From: Spirochaeta sp.
Lineage (GTDB): Bacteria; Spirochaetota; Spirochaetia; DSM-2461
Direction: 5' to 3'
DNA: 6,504 nucleotides
Assembly (NCBI GenBank): GCA_030592625.1
Contig: JAUVIY010000149.1
Span: forward strand, 1-6,504
The notes below the pieces were generated by a model, which worked only from the letters and a program-made list of their open reading frames with translations, had not been told where the DNA came from and did no database searches. Below, piece by piece: positions 1 through 5,428 of the stretch. Made by a program: the position numbers and the translations under genes. Positions within the stretch are counted from its first letter, which is position 1, and each line of letters starts with the position of its first letter.

Positions 1-223
1 AGACTACCGAGAATTTACCCAGGGAAAGCGACTCCGGACGACACCCCGAAAGACCGGCTTTCAGTGAATCCCAAACCTCGCCGAGACTGAGACGGGCGGA
101 GCCGATACTCACCGACACCAGGGCCAGAACGGCAAGAACCAGGATCGCAGCCGTCAGAATGGTTCGCCGGATCCGGGCCCGGCGAATCAGTGATTCCCGG
201 ATATCAGCGAGGCGGGTAGACAT
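1..223 (-). CDS. FecCD/BtuC-family ABC transporter permease, N-terminal part (runs off window)
   Basis: This is the first ~74 codons of an inner-membrane permease; the rest lies beyond position 1. The visible protein opens with a basic cytoplasmic stretch (MSTRLADIRESLIRRARIRR), then a hydrophobic segment at about residues 21-41 (TILTAAILVLAVLALVSVSI) that fits the first membrane helix. The GSARLSLGEVWDSL that follows resembles the periplasmic loop after helix 1 in FecCD permeases, where 'slalG...is..evl..L' is usual. The ATG at 223 overlaps the end of the substrate-binding protein gene by 20 nt, so the two are probably translated together. No strong Shine-Dalgarno sits at the usual distance, but no other in-frame start precedes the helix. 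From its neighbours it should form the channel for the same substrate, possibly a corrinoid or metal chelate. The family call rests on a short N-terminus plus context; the substrate is inference. Confidence 0.8.
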   Translation of the reverse strand, partial: MSTRLADIRESLIRRARIRRTILTAAILVLAVLALVSVSIGSARLSLGEVWDSLKAGLSGCRPESLSLGKFSVV

Positions 224-1277
224 ACGTCTCGCGTATTCTCTCCCACTCTTCCGCTCCGTAGAGAGAGCTGATGAGAGACCTGTAAATTTCATCGGGATCT
301 ATGTCCAACCGGTCGGGATAGAACAATTCGGCGAAATAGGCGATGCCCGCCGGGTAGCGCAGGGAGATAAACAAGTCGGATTTAATGATGTACACACGTT
401 CATCCCGTACGGCGTCAACCGACTTCAGGCTGGGACGGTCTATAATAGTGAGCAACATGGCCTCCATGGCCTTCTCATCGATATCGCCGCTCACTCGCCG
501 GATGATAACATCGGGATTGGACATGGTGATGTACTCCGGGCTCAGGGCGGGATATTTCACCGGTTCGTCGGAAGCGATGTTGTTCCCTCCGGCGCTTCGG
601 ATAAAGAAGTCGTGTCCGCTCAGTGCCGACGCGCTCTTGTAGGGCTTGCGATTCTCAAAAAACACCACCGTCCGCTCATCCTCAGGTATTTCCAGGGCTC
701 CTACGGAAGCGGTAACCTCCGCCAGGGTGGAGTTCACAAGCTCCAGGATCTTCTCGGCTCTTTCTTCTTCCTGAAGAACGGTTCCCAGGTTCCTCACCAG
801 TATCGGCAGGTGCTTGGGATTACTGGTGGACTCGATGATGACCGAGACACCCCGGTTTTCGAGTATCTCGATTTTCCCTTCGTCGAACATGCTGTCGGCA
901 ATCACCAGGTCCGGTTCCAGGGCCATGAGGGTCTCCATGTTCGGGCTGGAAGAGTTCTTGCCTACCACCGGGACACGGCGCATGGACGAGGGAAAGGTAC
1001 TGTAGCTGCAGCGGCCCACAACCCGGTCCGCAGCTCCCAGGGCTGCCACCACTTCTGAAAGACCGGAATTCATGCTGACCAGAGTTGTGACAGGAAGCTC
1101 CACGATTACATTCCGTCCCAAGTAGTCGGTGACGGTAACAGTGGGAGGTTCGACCGCCGCCTCAGCTGTTTCCTCAATCGCCGGTGTTTCAGCAACTGAG
1201 GTCTCAGGAGTTCCGGCAGCCCAGGCACCGGCTGCTGTAATCAGAACCAAAATGATCGTGAAGCTCTTTCTCATCAT
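204..1277 (-). CDS. Secreted ABC transporter substrate-binding protein (BtuF/FepB-like, class III)
   Basis: A 357-residue periplasmic binding protein of the Fe-siderophore/vitamin B12 type (PF01497 family), which would capture a ligand and deliver it to the FecCD permease encoded next. Residues 1-20 form a Sec signal peptide ending Ala-Trp-Ala. There is no lipobox cysteine, so it looks soluble or anchored only by an uncleaved signal. A Thr/Ala/Glu/Pro-rich linker follows (about 22-46). The first lobe starts at about 47 with the family signature DYLGR (51-55), then ALGAADRVVG (79-88) and LEPDLVIAD (120-128). The second lobe carries IRSAGGNNIASD (226-237), YPALSPEYI (242-250) and NPDVII (254-259). 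Its ATG at 1277 shares one base with the cbiK stop. A second ATG at 1274 is better placed (7 nt) behind GGGAG at 1282-1286, and either could be used. The upstream B12 riboswitch favours a corrinoid or cobalt-related ligand, but haem or an iron chelate cannot be excluded. Confidence 0.88.
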   Translation of the reverse strand: MMRKSFTIILVLITAAGAWAAGTPETSVAETPAIEETAEAAVEPPTVTVTDYLGRNVIVELPVTTLVSMNSGLSEVVAALGAADRVVGRCSYSTFPSSMRRVPVVGKNSSSPNMETLMALEPDLVIADSMFDEGKIEILENRGVSVIIESTSNPKHLPILVRNLGTVLQEEERAEKILELVNSTLAEVTASVGALEIPEDERTVVFFENRKPYKSASALSGHDFFIRSAGGNNIASDEPVKYPALSPEYITMSNPDVIIRRVSGDIDEKAMEAMLLTIIDRPSLKSVDAVRDERVYIIKSDLFISLRYPAGIAYFAELFYPDRLDIDPDEIYRSLISSLYGAEEWERIRETYVYPPR

Positions 1278-2152
1278 CAGGCTCCCTGGAATTGGGCCAT
1301 CTGACTGCGTATCCTCTGAATGTACATATCCTGGAAATCAGGCATACTGGCCAGACCGTCGGTTATCGTGGCTTCCAGGCCGAGCTGACTTTTCAGGGAA
1401 TCTTCCTCATCGCCCATCACGTCATTGGACATATGGTCACCAAATGTGAGCATGAAGGTGATGAATTGGACCTTTGACACACCGGATGAAAGTACCGCTT
1501 CACGAACCGGTGGCCATTCAGTGGTTCCTTCCATTGTAACTAGGTAGGTGTTCTTGTAGTTCGACTGCAGGAAATCGTCAATCTGTTCCAGTTCACCGTT
1601 GTACTGCAGATGTTTCTCATTCCCGTGGGCGCAGAAGATGGTAGCCGTATCGTCACTGTCGGCAATCTCATCCTCCAGGGCCAGGATGGCATTCTGCAAA
1701 TTCTCAGGGTAGTAAAGGGCGGAATGGACATATTTGACATTTAACCCGTTCGTCGGTGTTGTCATCACTTCCCGATATTCCTCTCCAGGCATGATGAGAA
1801 AATTCACCGTCAGAACATCCTTGTAACCCTGATCTTTCAACCAGACAAAGGCTTCATCAATCTTCAGCAGGGGTACTTCGGAGGAAAACATGGTCGTCTT
1901 TCCCTGCTTCCGTAATTTATCGACGATGAAACTGGCTGTGAAACCCCAATAAACTTCGTTTTCCGGAAAAACCGCTCGGACGGCCTTGTCGAAGTCCTCG
2001 AGGTTCTTCTGCCCCGTTTCATAACTGCTGCCGAAAGCCGCCACCAGAATGACGGGCTTTTCCGACACGACGGATTCGGGTGCCGAAGCACACGAGACGG
2101 CAATGAGAGCCGCGAGAAGGGCCGGCAGGCCCACGATGCTGAACTTTTTCAT
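1277..2152 (-). CDS. cbiK: CbiK-type sirohydrochlorin cobaltochelatase, predicted lipoprotein
   Basis: A 291-residue class II chelatase. In cytoplasmic CbiK this enzyme inserts Co2+ into sirohydrochlorin to give cobalt-factor II, the substrate of CbiL. The N-terminus is a lipoprotein-like signal: MKK, a hydrophobic core at about 4-19, then AVSC with Cys21 as the likely lipidated residue. The mature domain starts at about 33 with VILVAAFGSSYETGQKN, as in Salmonella CbiK. The residues matching the known active-site set are present: Glu125 in PGEEYREV, His176 in FCAHG and His240 in FGDHMSND. The chosen ATG at 2152 has GGAGG (2158-2162) five nt upstream. An in-frame ATG at 2173 would put this site inside the gene and add seven residues before the signal, so I rejected it. 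The gene is the first behind the cobalamin riboswitch and overlaps the binding-protein gene by one base. Family call is firm; the extracytoplasmic location and true substrate are inferred. Confidence 0.92.
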   Translation of the reverse strand: MKKFSIVGLPALLAALIAVSCASAPESVVSEKPVILVAAFGSSYETGQKNLEDFDKAVRAVFPENEVYWGFTASFIVDKLRKQGKTTMFSSEVPLLKIDEAFVWLKDQGYKDVLTVNFLIMPGEEYREVMTTPTNGLNVKYVHSALYYPENLQNAILALEDEIADSDDTATIFCAHGNEKHLQYNGELEQIDDFLQSNYKNTYLVTMEGTTEWPPVREAVLSSGVSKVQFITFMLTFGDHMSNDVMGDEEDSLKSQLGLEATITDGLASMPDFQDMYIQRIRSQMAQFQGA

Positions 2153-2157
2153 GATTC

Positions 2158-2179
2158 CCTCCAATGGAAACATCGGAGG
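2158..2179 (-). promoter_or_regulatory. Shine-Dalgarno-sequestering hairpin before cbiK
   Basis: On the minus-strand RNA, CCUCCGAU (2179-2172) can pair with AUUGGAGG (2165-2158) over eight base pairs, one of them G-U, around a six-base loop. The right arm contains the GGAGG ribosome-binding site that serves the cbiK ATG at 2152. Folding would therefore hide the site and block initiation. This is the expected output element of a translational riboswitch. The pairing is seen in the sequence; its use in regulation is inference. Confidence 0.7.
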
Positions 2180-2191
2180 AGATGAGCTACT

Positions 2192-2226
2192 GCGGAATTT
2201 AAGCCCCGTTTATAACGAGATTCCGC
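2192..2226 (-). promoter_or_regulatory. Leader hairpin in riboswitch expression platform
   Basis: A perfect 7-bp stem (2220-2226 with 2192-2198; GCGGAAU/AUUCCGC in the RNA) closes a 21-nt loop that can itself form a small CGUU/AACG hairpin. It abuts the preceding hairpin with no gap. It is not followed by a U-run, so it is not an intrinsic terminator. Its left arm competes for bases that could instead pair with the aptamer P1 strand (see findings). Confidence 0.5.
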
Positions 2227-2257
2227 GATAACAACTCTCTCCTCGAAGAGTGTTATC
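2227..2257 (-). promoter_or_regulatory. Leader hairpin, candidate P13 with kissing loop L13
   Basis: A stem of seven pairs (GAUAACA/UGUUAUC in the RNA) continues past a one-base bulge into up to four more pairs. The loop is purine-rich. Within it, GGAGAG (2242-2237) is exactly complementary to CUCUCC (2343-2338) in the aptamer's L5 loop. A kissing contact between L5 and a downstream hairpin loop is a known feature of cobalamin riboswitches, so this is the best P13 candidate. There is no U-run after it, so it is not a terminator. Confidence 0.6.
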
Positions 2258-2266
2258 TGTTCAAAG

Positions 2267-2434
2267 TCCGCAGCAGGTCTCCTGACTTATCGGTCTATGC
2301 CCTCCGCCTTCCCGCTCCCTGGAGCAGTGGCATTAATGGAGAGCACTCCCCGAATCACAGTGACGGGATCGTTCCGGGTTCTCACCGGATTCCCTCTTAG
2401 GCCCGCTCCCGAAAGGGTAGCGAGGCACTGCGGA
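2267..2434 (-). promoter_or_regulatory. Cobalamin (adenosylcobalamin-type) riboswitch aptamer
   Basis: The minus strand shows the conserved blocks of the B12 riboswitch in order. These are AAGAGGGAAUCCGGUG, then CCCGUCACUGUGA, UGCCACUG, GGGAAGGCGGAGG, and the B12 box AGUCAGGAGACCUGC at 2287-2273. The P1 helix is closed by UCCGCAG (2434-2428) with CUGCGGA (2273-2267). The aptamer begins about 20 nt after the candidate promoter -10 box and ends about 115 nt before the cbiK start. When the coenzyme is bound it should reduce expression of cbiK and the ABC transporter genes downstream. Identification rests on several independent conserved motifs in correct order and spacing. Ligand preference (adenosyl- versus methyl- or hydroxocobalamin) is inferred only from the presence of the peripheral GGGAAGG block. 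Confidence 0.96.
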
Positions 2435-2452
2435 TGGACAGATTTCAAGATG

Positions 2453-2482
2453 ATATTAACATAAAAGAAAAATAACTGTCTA
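2453..2482 (-). promoter_or_regulatory. Candidate sigma-70-type promoter for the riboswitch-cbiK-transporter unit
   Basis: On the minus strand a TAGACA (2482-2477) resembles a -35 box (5 of 6) and TAATAT (2458-2453) a -10 box (4 of 6), separated by 18 nt of AT-rich sequence that stands out from the GC-rich surroundings. Transcription would start near 2446, about a dozen bases before the aptamer. The -35 box overlaps the cbiH stop codon. Read-through from the cbi operon is equally possible, since I see no terminator between them. Confidence 0.45.
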
Positions 2483-3226
2483 TCGATCTGTCCCGGTCCG
2501 GTATCCACGAGGAGTAATCATTCGGCCGCCGGAGGTGAAGGTCCGACTGTTGCCGATTACCACGGTGGTCCGCATATCCACCCAGGTATTGGCCTTCAGC
2601 TCCTCCAGAAGGATCACCTCGACGCGCTGCTCCTCCCGGTAGGCGTTGCGTACCAGGCCCACCGGTGTCTGGGGGCTCCGGACTTCCAGGAACAGCTCAG
2701 CAGCCTTTTCGAGAAGTCGCCGCCGCTTCGTGCTCCGGGGATTGTAGAGGACGGTAACGAAATCCCCCTCGGCGGCCAGTAGGAGGCGCTTCTCGATCAG
2801 TTCGGTCCCGGTTAGAAGATCGCTTAAAGAAATGACGGCAAAATCGTGGATGAGGGGCGCACCCAGCAGTGCGGCGCAGGCAGTAGCCGAGGTAACCCCG
2901 GGCAGCACCAGGAGGTCGATACACTCTTCAGGGGTCATCAGCTCCAGCATCAGTCCGGCCAAACCATAGACCCCTGCATCCCCCCCCGATACCAGGCAAA
3001 CCCGCTTCCCGGCCCGAGCCCGTTTCAGGGCCGCCTCACAGCGGCCCACCTCATCGCGCATCCCGGTGGAAATCACTTCCTTTCCTTCCAGGAATGCGGC
3101 AATTTGATCCAGGTAGGTCCCGTATCCGGCAATCACCTCCGATTCGGTCAGCTCCTCTCTGACTCGGGGGGTCAGATTTCCCTGGTCTCCAGGACCGGTG
3201 CTCACTACACTCATTCGTCCTTTCAT
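2480..3226 (-). CDS. cbiH: CbiH/CobJ, cobalt-factor III (precorrin-3B) C17-methyltransferase
   Basis: A 248-residue SAM-dependent tetrapyrrole methylase that methylates C17 and drives ring contraction in the anaerobic cobalamin pathway. Family marks: VVSTGPGD (7-14), AGYGTYLDQI (33-42), STGMRDEVGRC (53-63), the SAM-site loop LVSGGDAGVYGLAG (78-91), LPGVTSATACAALLGAPL (108-125), SLSDLL (133-138), YNPRS (161-165), and a C-terminal IGNS...MITPRGY. After SLSDLL this protein has TGTE (139-142) where TPWE is usual, a small departure. The ATG at 3226 forms an ATGA overlap with the cbiG stop. An alternative ATG at 3214, behind AAGGA, would remove four residues. It is the last gene of the upstream block and ends directly at the promoter/riboswitch region. 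Length and motifs fit a single-domain CbiH with no C-terminal extension. Confidence 0.95.
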   Translation of the reverse strand: MKGRMSVVSTGPGDQGNLTPRVREELTESEVIAGYGTYLDQIAAFLEGKEVISTGMRDEVGRCEAALKRARAGKRVCLVSGGDAGVYGLAGLMLELMTPEECIDLLVLPGVTSATACAALLGAPLIHDFAVISLSDLLTGTELIEKRLLLAAEGDFVTVLYNPRSTKRRRLLEKAAELFLEVRSPQTPVGLVRNAYREEQRVEVILLEELKANTWVDMRTTVVIGNSRTFTSGGRMITPRGYRTGTDR

Positions 3227-3969
3227 TCCTCTTCGTCCTCCCGGGCCAGGGCCACGGTTACCGGCCCGATAACCGTCCGCGGCATGAGAAGCCGGGTATG
3301 TCGTCCGATGAGCAGAGCGCAGGGTTCACTGACCCCCGGAACCCCGAGCTGCCGCATCGCCGCCCCGGAGACACTTTCCGACCCTGAAAAACTTCGGATT
3401 CGGTCGGAATCAACAAACACCAGGGGGATTCCCAGGTTTATAAAAGCCTCCCGAAGACCTGTCTCGTCACGTTTGATATCGATACTGGCGGCCAGACGTA
3501 CATCGGTTGGCTCAAGATTTCTTGAAGCCAGGGCCTCAAGGAGCGCTGTCTCAATCTTTGTCGCCGATGTGCCTTTCCTGCAGCCTACACCCAGAGTGAT
3601 CCGTTTACTGGTGTCCGACGCCGTGGTAACCACAGGCTCACATCCCAGCAGCCCCGCCACCTGCCAGCAGAGGGCATTGGCCCCGCCCTCATGACCGCTC
3701 AAGGCGGCGATGGCATAACGCCGGGCATCGTCTATCACTACCACCGCGGGATCATGGTACTTGTCGGTAATCAGATCGGAAATCACCCGGTAGACGATAC
3801 CTAGAGACATGATAAAGACATGGCCTTCGTAGTTATGAAAATTCTCGGACACCCATGATCGGAGCTTCCCCTGACCCCGGAGGTCCACAATTTCCGAATC
3901 CGGCAGGAGTCCTGCCAGTTCCTTTGCCGTGGCACTCCCATTGTCGGTGATAAAGCTCAGGGCAATCAT
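3223..3969 (-). CDS. cbiG: CbiG, cobalt-precorrin-5A hydrolase (compact form)
   Basis: CbiG opens the delta-lactone of cobalt-precorrin-5A and releases the excised C20 fragment as acetaldehyde. The N-terminal domain is clear: IMSLGIVYRVISDLI (53-67), DKYHDPAVVVIDDARRYAI (69-87), ALSGHEGGANAL (89-100) and PVVTTASD (112-119). It is followed almost at once by the CobE-like C-terminal domain, starting ITLGVGCRKGTS (124-135) and containing LAASIDIKRDETGL. Salmonella CbiG is about 350 residues and has a middle region of roughly 100 residues between these domains; this protein has 248 and the middle region is absent, with the reading frame intact. It overlaps cbiF (ATGA at 3969) and cbiH (ATGA at 3226). 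AGGGGG lies just before its start as a modest ribosome-binding site. Identity is firm; whether the short form is fully active is not known from sequence. Confidence 0.94.
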   Translation of the reverse strand: MIALSFITDNGSATAKELAGLLPDSEIVDLRGQGKLRSWVSENFHNYEGHVFIMSLGIVYRVISDLITDKYHDPAVVVIDDARRYAIAALSGHEGGANALCWQVAGLLGCEPVVTTASDTSKRITLGVGCRKGTSATKIETALLEALASRNLEPTDVRLAASIDIKRDETGLREAFINLGIPLVFVDSDRIRSFSGSESVSGAAMRQLGVPGVSEPCALLIGRHTRLLMPRTVIGPVTVALAREDEEE

Positions 3970-4721
3970 CCGTCCCCCTGACGGTAACCGTGGCTGAAGG
4001 CGGCGTCGTAGAGTTTCGACTTATCGTATTCGGAGGCCAGGACCCGGCCCACCACGATGAGCGCATGTCGACGGATTTCGCCGTCACGTACCAGAGCGGC
4101 CAGACCGTCCAGACGGCCGGTCAGTATTTTCTGGTCTTCCCAGGTGGCCCGATAGACCACCGCCACCGGTGTATCTCCGCCGTAGAAGGGTTCAAGCCGC
4201 CGCTGGATGTCCGGTGCCTTGTCCACGCTCAGGAAAATCACCATAGTGGACCGGCTTTGCGCCAGGGTTTCCAGGCCCTGGTCTTCCGGCACGTCTGTCC
4301 GCCCCTCCACCCGTGTCAGAATAACCGTCTGACTCACCCCGGGAAGGGTGAATTGCCGGCCCAGCACCGCCGAAGCCGCCTGGAAGGAGGAGACCCCGGG
4401 CACCACTTCGAAGGGAATATCCCGGGATGCAAGGAGATCCATCTGCTCCTGAATAGCGCCGAAAACCGCCGGATCCCCGGTATGAAGGCGGACGATGATT
4501 CCCTTATTATCATTCTCGTCGAAGTACACTCGGGCCACTTCGTCCAGACTCATGCCGGCCGAATCAAATAAGCGAGTGCTTTCGGCACACCAGCCGAGGT
4601 GTTTAGGGGATACCAGACTGCCGGCGTAGATAACGATATCCGCCTGTTCCAGCAGTTCCCGCCCCCGAACCGTAATGAGGTCGGGATCCCCGGGCCCGGC
4701 GCCGACAAAGAAAACTTTCAT
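3966..4721 (-). CDS. cbiF: CbiF/CobM, cobalt-precorrin-4 C11-methyltransferase
   Basis: A 251-residue SAM-dependent methylase that adds the C11 methyl group to cobalt-precorrin-4, making the lactone substrate of CbiG, which is encoded next. Diagnostic motifs are VGAGPGDPDLIT (6-17), the CbiF-typical YAGSLV (32-37), LHTGDPAVFGAIQEQ (79-93) in the SAM/substrate cleft, VVPGVSSFQAASAVLGRQFT (106-125) and LTRVEGRTDVPE from 135. YAGSLV and LTR.EGRT separate it from the other methylases in the operon. The ATG at 4721 overlaps the cbiL stop as ATGA, with GGAGG eight bases upstream, a strong ribosome site lying inside the end of cbiL. Length matches the family. No unusual features. Confidence 0.97.
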   Translation of the reverse strand: MKVFFVGAGPGDPDLITVRGRELLEQADIVIYAGSLVSPKHLGWCAESTRLFDSAGMSLDEVARVYFDENDNKGIIVRLHTGDPAVFGAIQEQMDLLASRDIPFEVVPGVSSFQAASAVLGRQFTLPGVSQTVILTRVEGRTDVPEDQGLETLAQSRSTMVIFLSVDKAPDIQRRLEPFYGGDTPVAVVYRATWEDQKILTGRLDGLAALVRDGEIRRHALIVVGRVLASEYDKSKLYDAAFSHGYRQGDG

Positions 4722-5428
4722 GAATGTCCCCTCCCCTTCAGGATGGCCAGGGACAGATATCCCTCCGATCCGGCAGGCAGCTCCGCCAGGGACTGTGCTG
4801 TCACTTCATCCGGGAAACCCGCACGCCGGATAAAACCCGTCGAAGATTCCAGATTACGATGGCGCAGAAAGGCCCGAAGCTCTTCCAGCCGCTCTCCAAT
4901 CTTCATCACCACAACGGTTTCATGCTCTTTCAGGGCTCCCTCCAGTTCAATCAGGTTCCCGGGCATGGGATACACGCCTAAGCTGGCGCTTCCCAGGGCA
5001 AGTTCACGATTCAGACGGGCCGCACCCAGCTGGATACTGGATATGCCCGGAACACGCACGACCGGGTAATCACCCCGTTTCTCCAGACTCCGGCAGAGAT
5101 AAGAGAATGTACTGTAGATAGAGACATCCCCCAGGGTGACGAAAACCACCAGGCGCCCGGCGTCCAATTCCTCCGCTGTCCGTACGGCAGCCTCGTCCCA
5201 ATGAGCCTCAAGGATCGCATCGTCCCTCACCATGGGAAACACCAGCTCACGGAACGGCAGCTTATCACCGAGTGCGGCGATAACGATGTCCCGGGCGGTG
5301 GAACCGCCGGACTTGCGTCCCTTGGGAACCAGGACGATATCCGCCTCCTTCAGCAAGCGAACGGCCTTCAAGGTGAGCAGTTCGGGATCTCCCGGTCCCA
5401 GACCAATTCCGTACAAGGTCCCGGTCAT
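4718..5428 (-). CDS. cbiL: CbiL/CobI, cobalt-factor II (precorrin-2) C20-methyltransferase
   Basis: A 236-residue SAM-dependent methylase acting on C20 of cobalt-factor II, the product expected from CbiK. Motifs: YGIGLGPGDPELLTLKA (6-22), then VLVPKGRKSGGSTARDI (32-48), which is characteristic of CbiL, VTLGDVSIYSTFSYL (97-111) and VPGISSIQLGAARL (126-139). The usual GDPSIYST reads GDVSIYST here. I place the start at the ATG at 5428, which overlaps the cbiE stop as ATGA and gives the normal family N-terminus. A GTG at 5446 in the same frame would add six residues (MCDDYR) inside the cbiE coding end. No close Shine-Dalgarno precedes 5428, so initiation probably depends on translation of cbiE. 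Length equals that of Salmonella CbiL within a residue or so. Confidence 0.95.
   Translation of the reverse strand: MTGTLYGIGLGPGDPELLTLKAVRLLKEADIVLVPKGRKSGGSTARDIVIAALGDKLPFRELVFPMVRDDAILEAHWDEAAVRTAEELDAGRLVVFVTLGDVSIYSTFSYLCRSLEKRGDYPVVRVPGISSIQLGAARLNRELALGSASLGVYPMPGNLIELEGALKEHETVVVMKIGERLEELRAFLRHRNLESSTGFIRRAGFPDEVTAQSLAELPAGSEGYLSLAILKGRGHS

Noticed and set aside
159..1058. Long plus-strand open frame (299 codons) opposite the substrate-binding protein gene.
   Set aside because: It lies antisense to a gene with a clear signal peptide and family motifs, has no recognisable domain, and is rich in Arg/His/Gly as antisense frames of GC-rich genes usually are.
2153..2173. Upstream in-frame ATG at 2173 as the cbiK start, adding MFPLEGI.
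   Set aside because: It would place the strong GGAGG site inside the coding region and lacks a ribosome site of its own; the CUCCUCC just upstream of it is the complement of such a site.
2192..2257. The two leader hairpins as a transcription terminator/antiterminator pair.
   Set aside because: Neither is followed by a run of U on the minus-strand RNA; the ribosome-site hairpin downstream makes translational control more likely.
2459..2500. Possible intrinsic terminator after cbiH (U-rich tract on the minus strand at about 2462-2475).
   Set aside because: No stable GC-rich hairpin precedes the U-rich stretch; the nearby gacag/gatcgat repeats are direct or too short. The AT-rich tract is better explained as a promoter spacer.
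2287..2508. Minus-strand open frame (73 codons) over the riboswitch.
   Set aside because: It overlaps the highly conserved aptamer, whose base conservation is explained by RNA structure, and it resembles no protein.
2846..3694. Plus-strand open frame (282 codons) across cbiH and cbiG.
   Set aside because: Antisense to two well-identified genes; composition is Ser/Arg/Pro-rich with no family motif and no ribosome site support.
3990..4571. Plus-strand open frame (193 codons) opposite cbiF.
   Set aside because: Shadow of cbiF; His/Pro/Gln-rich with no recognisable domain.
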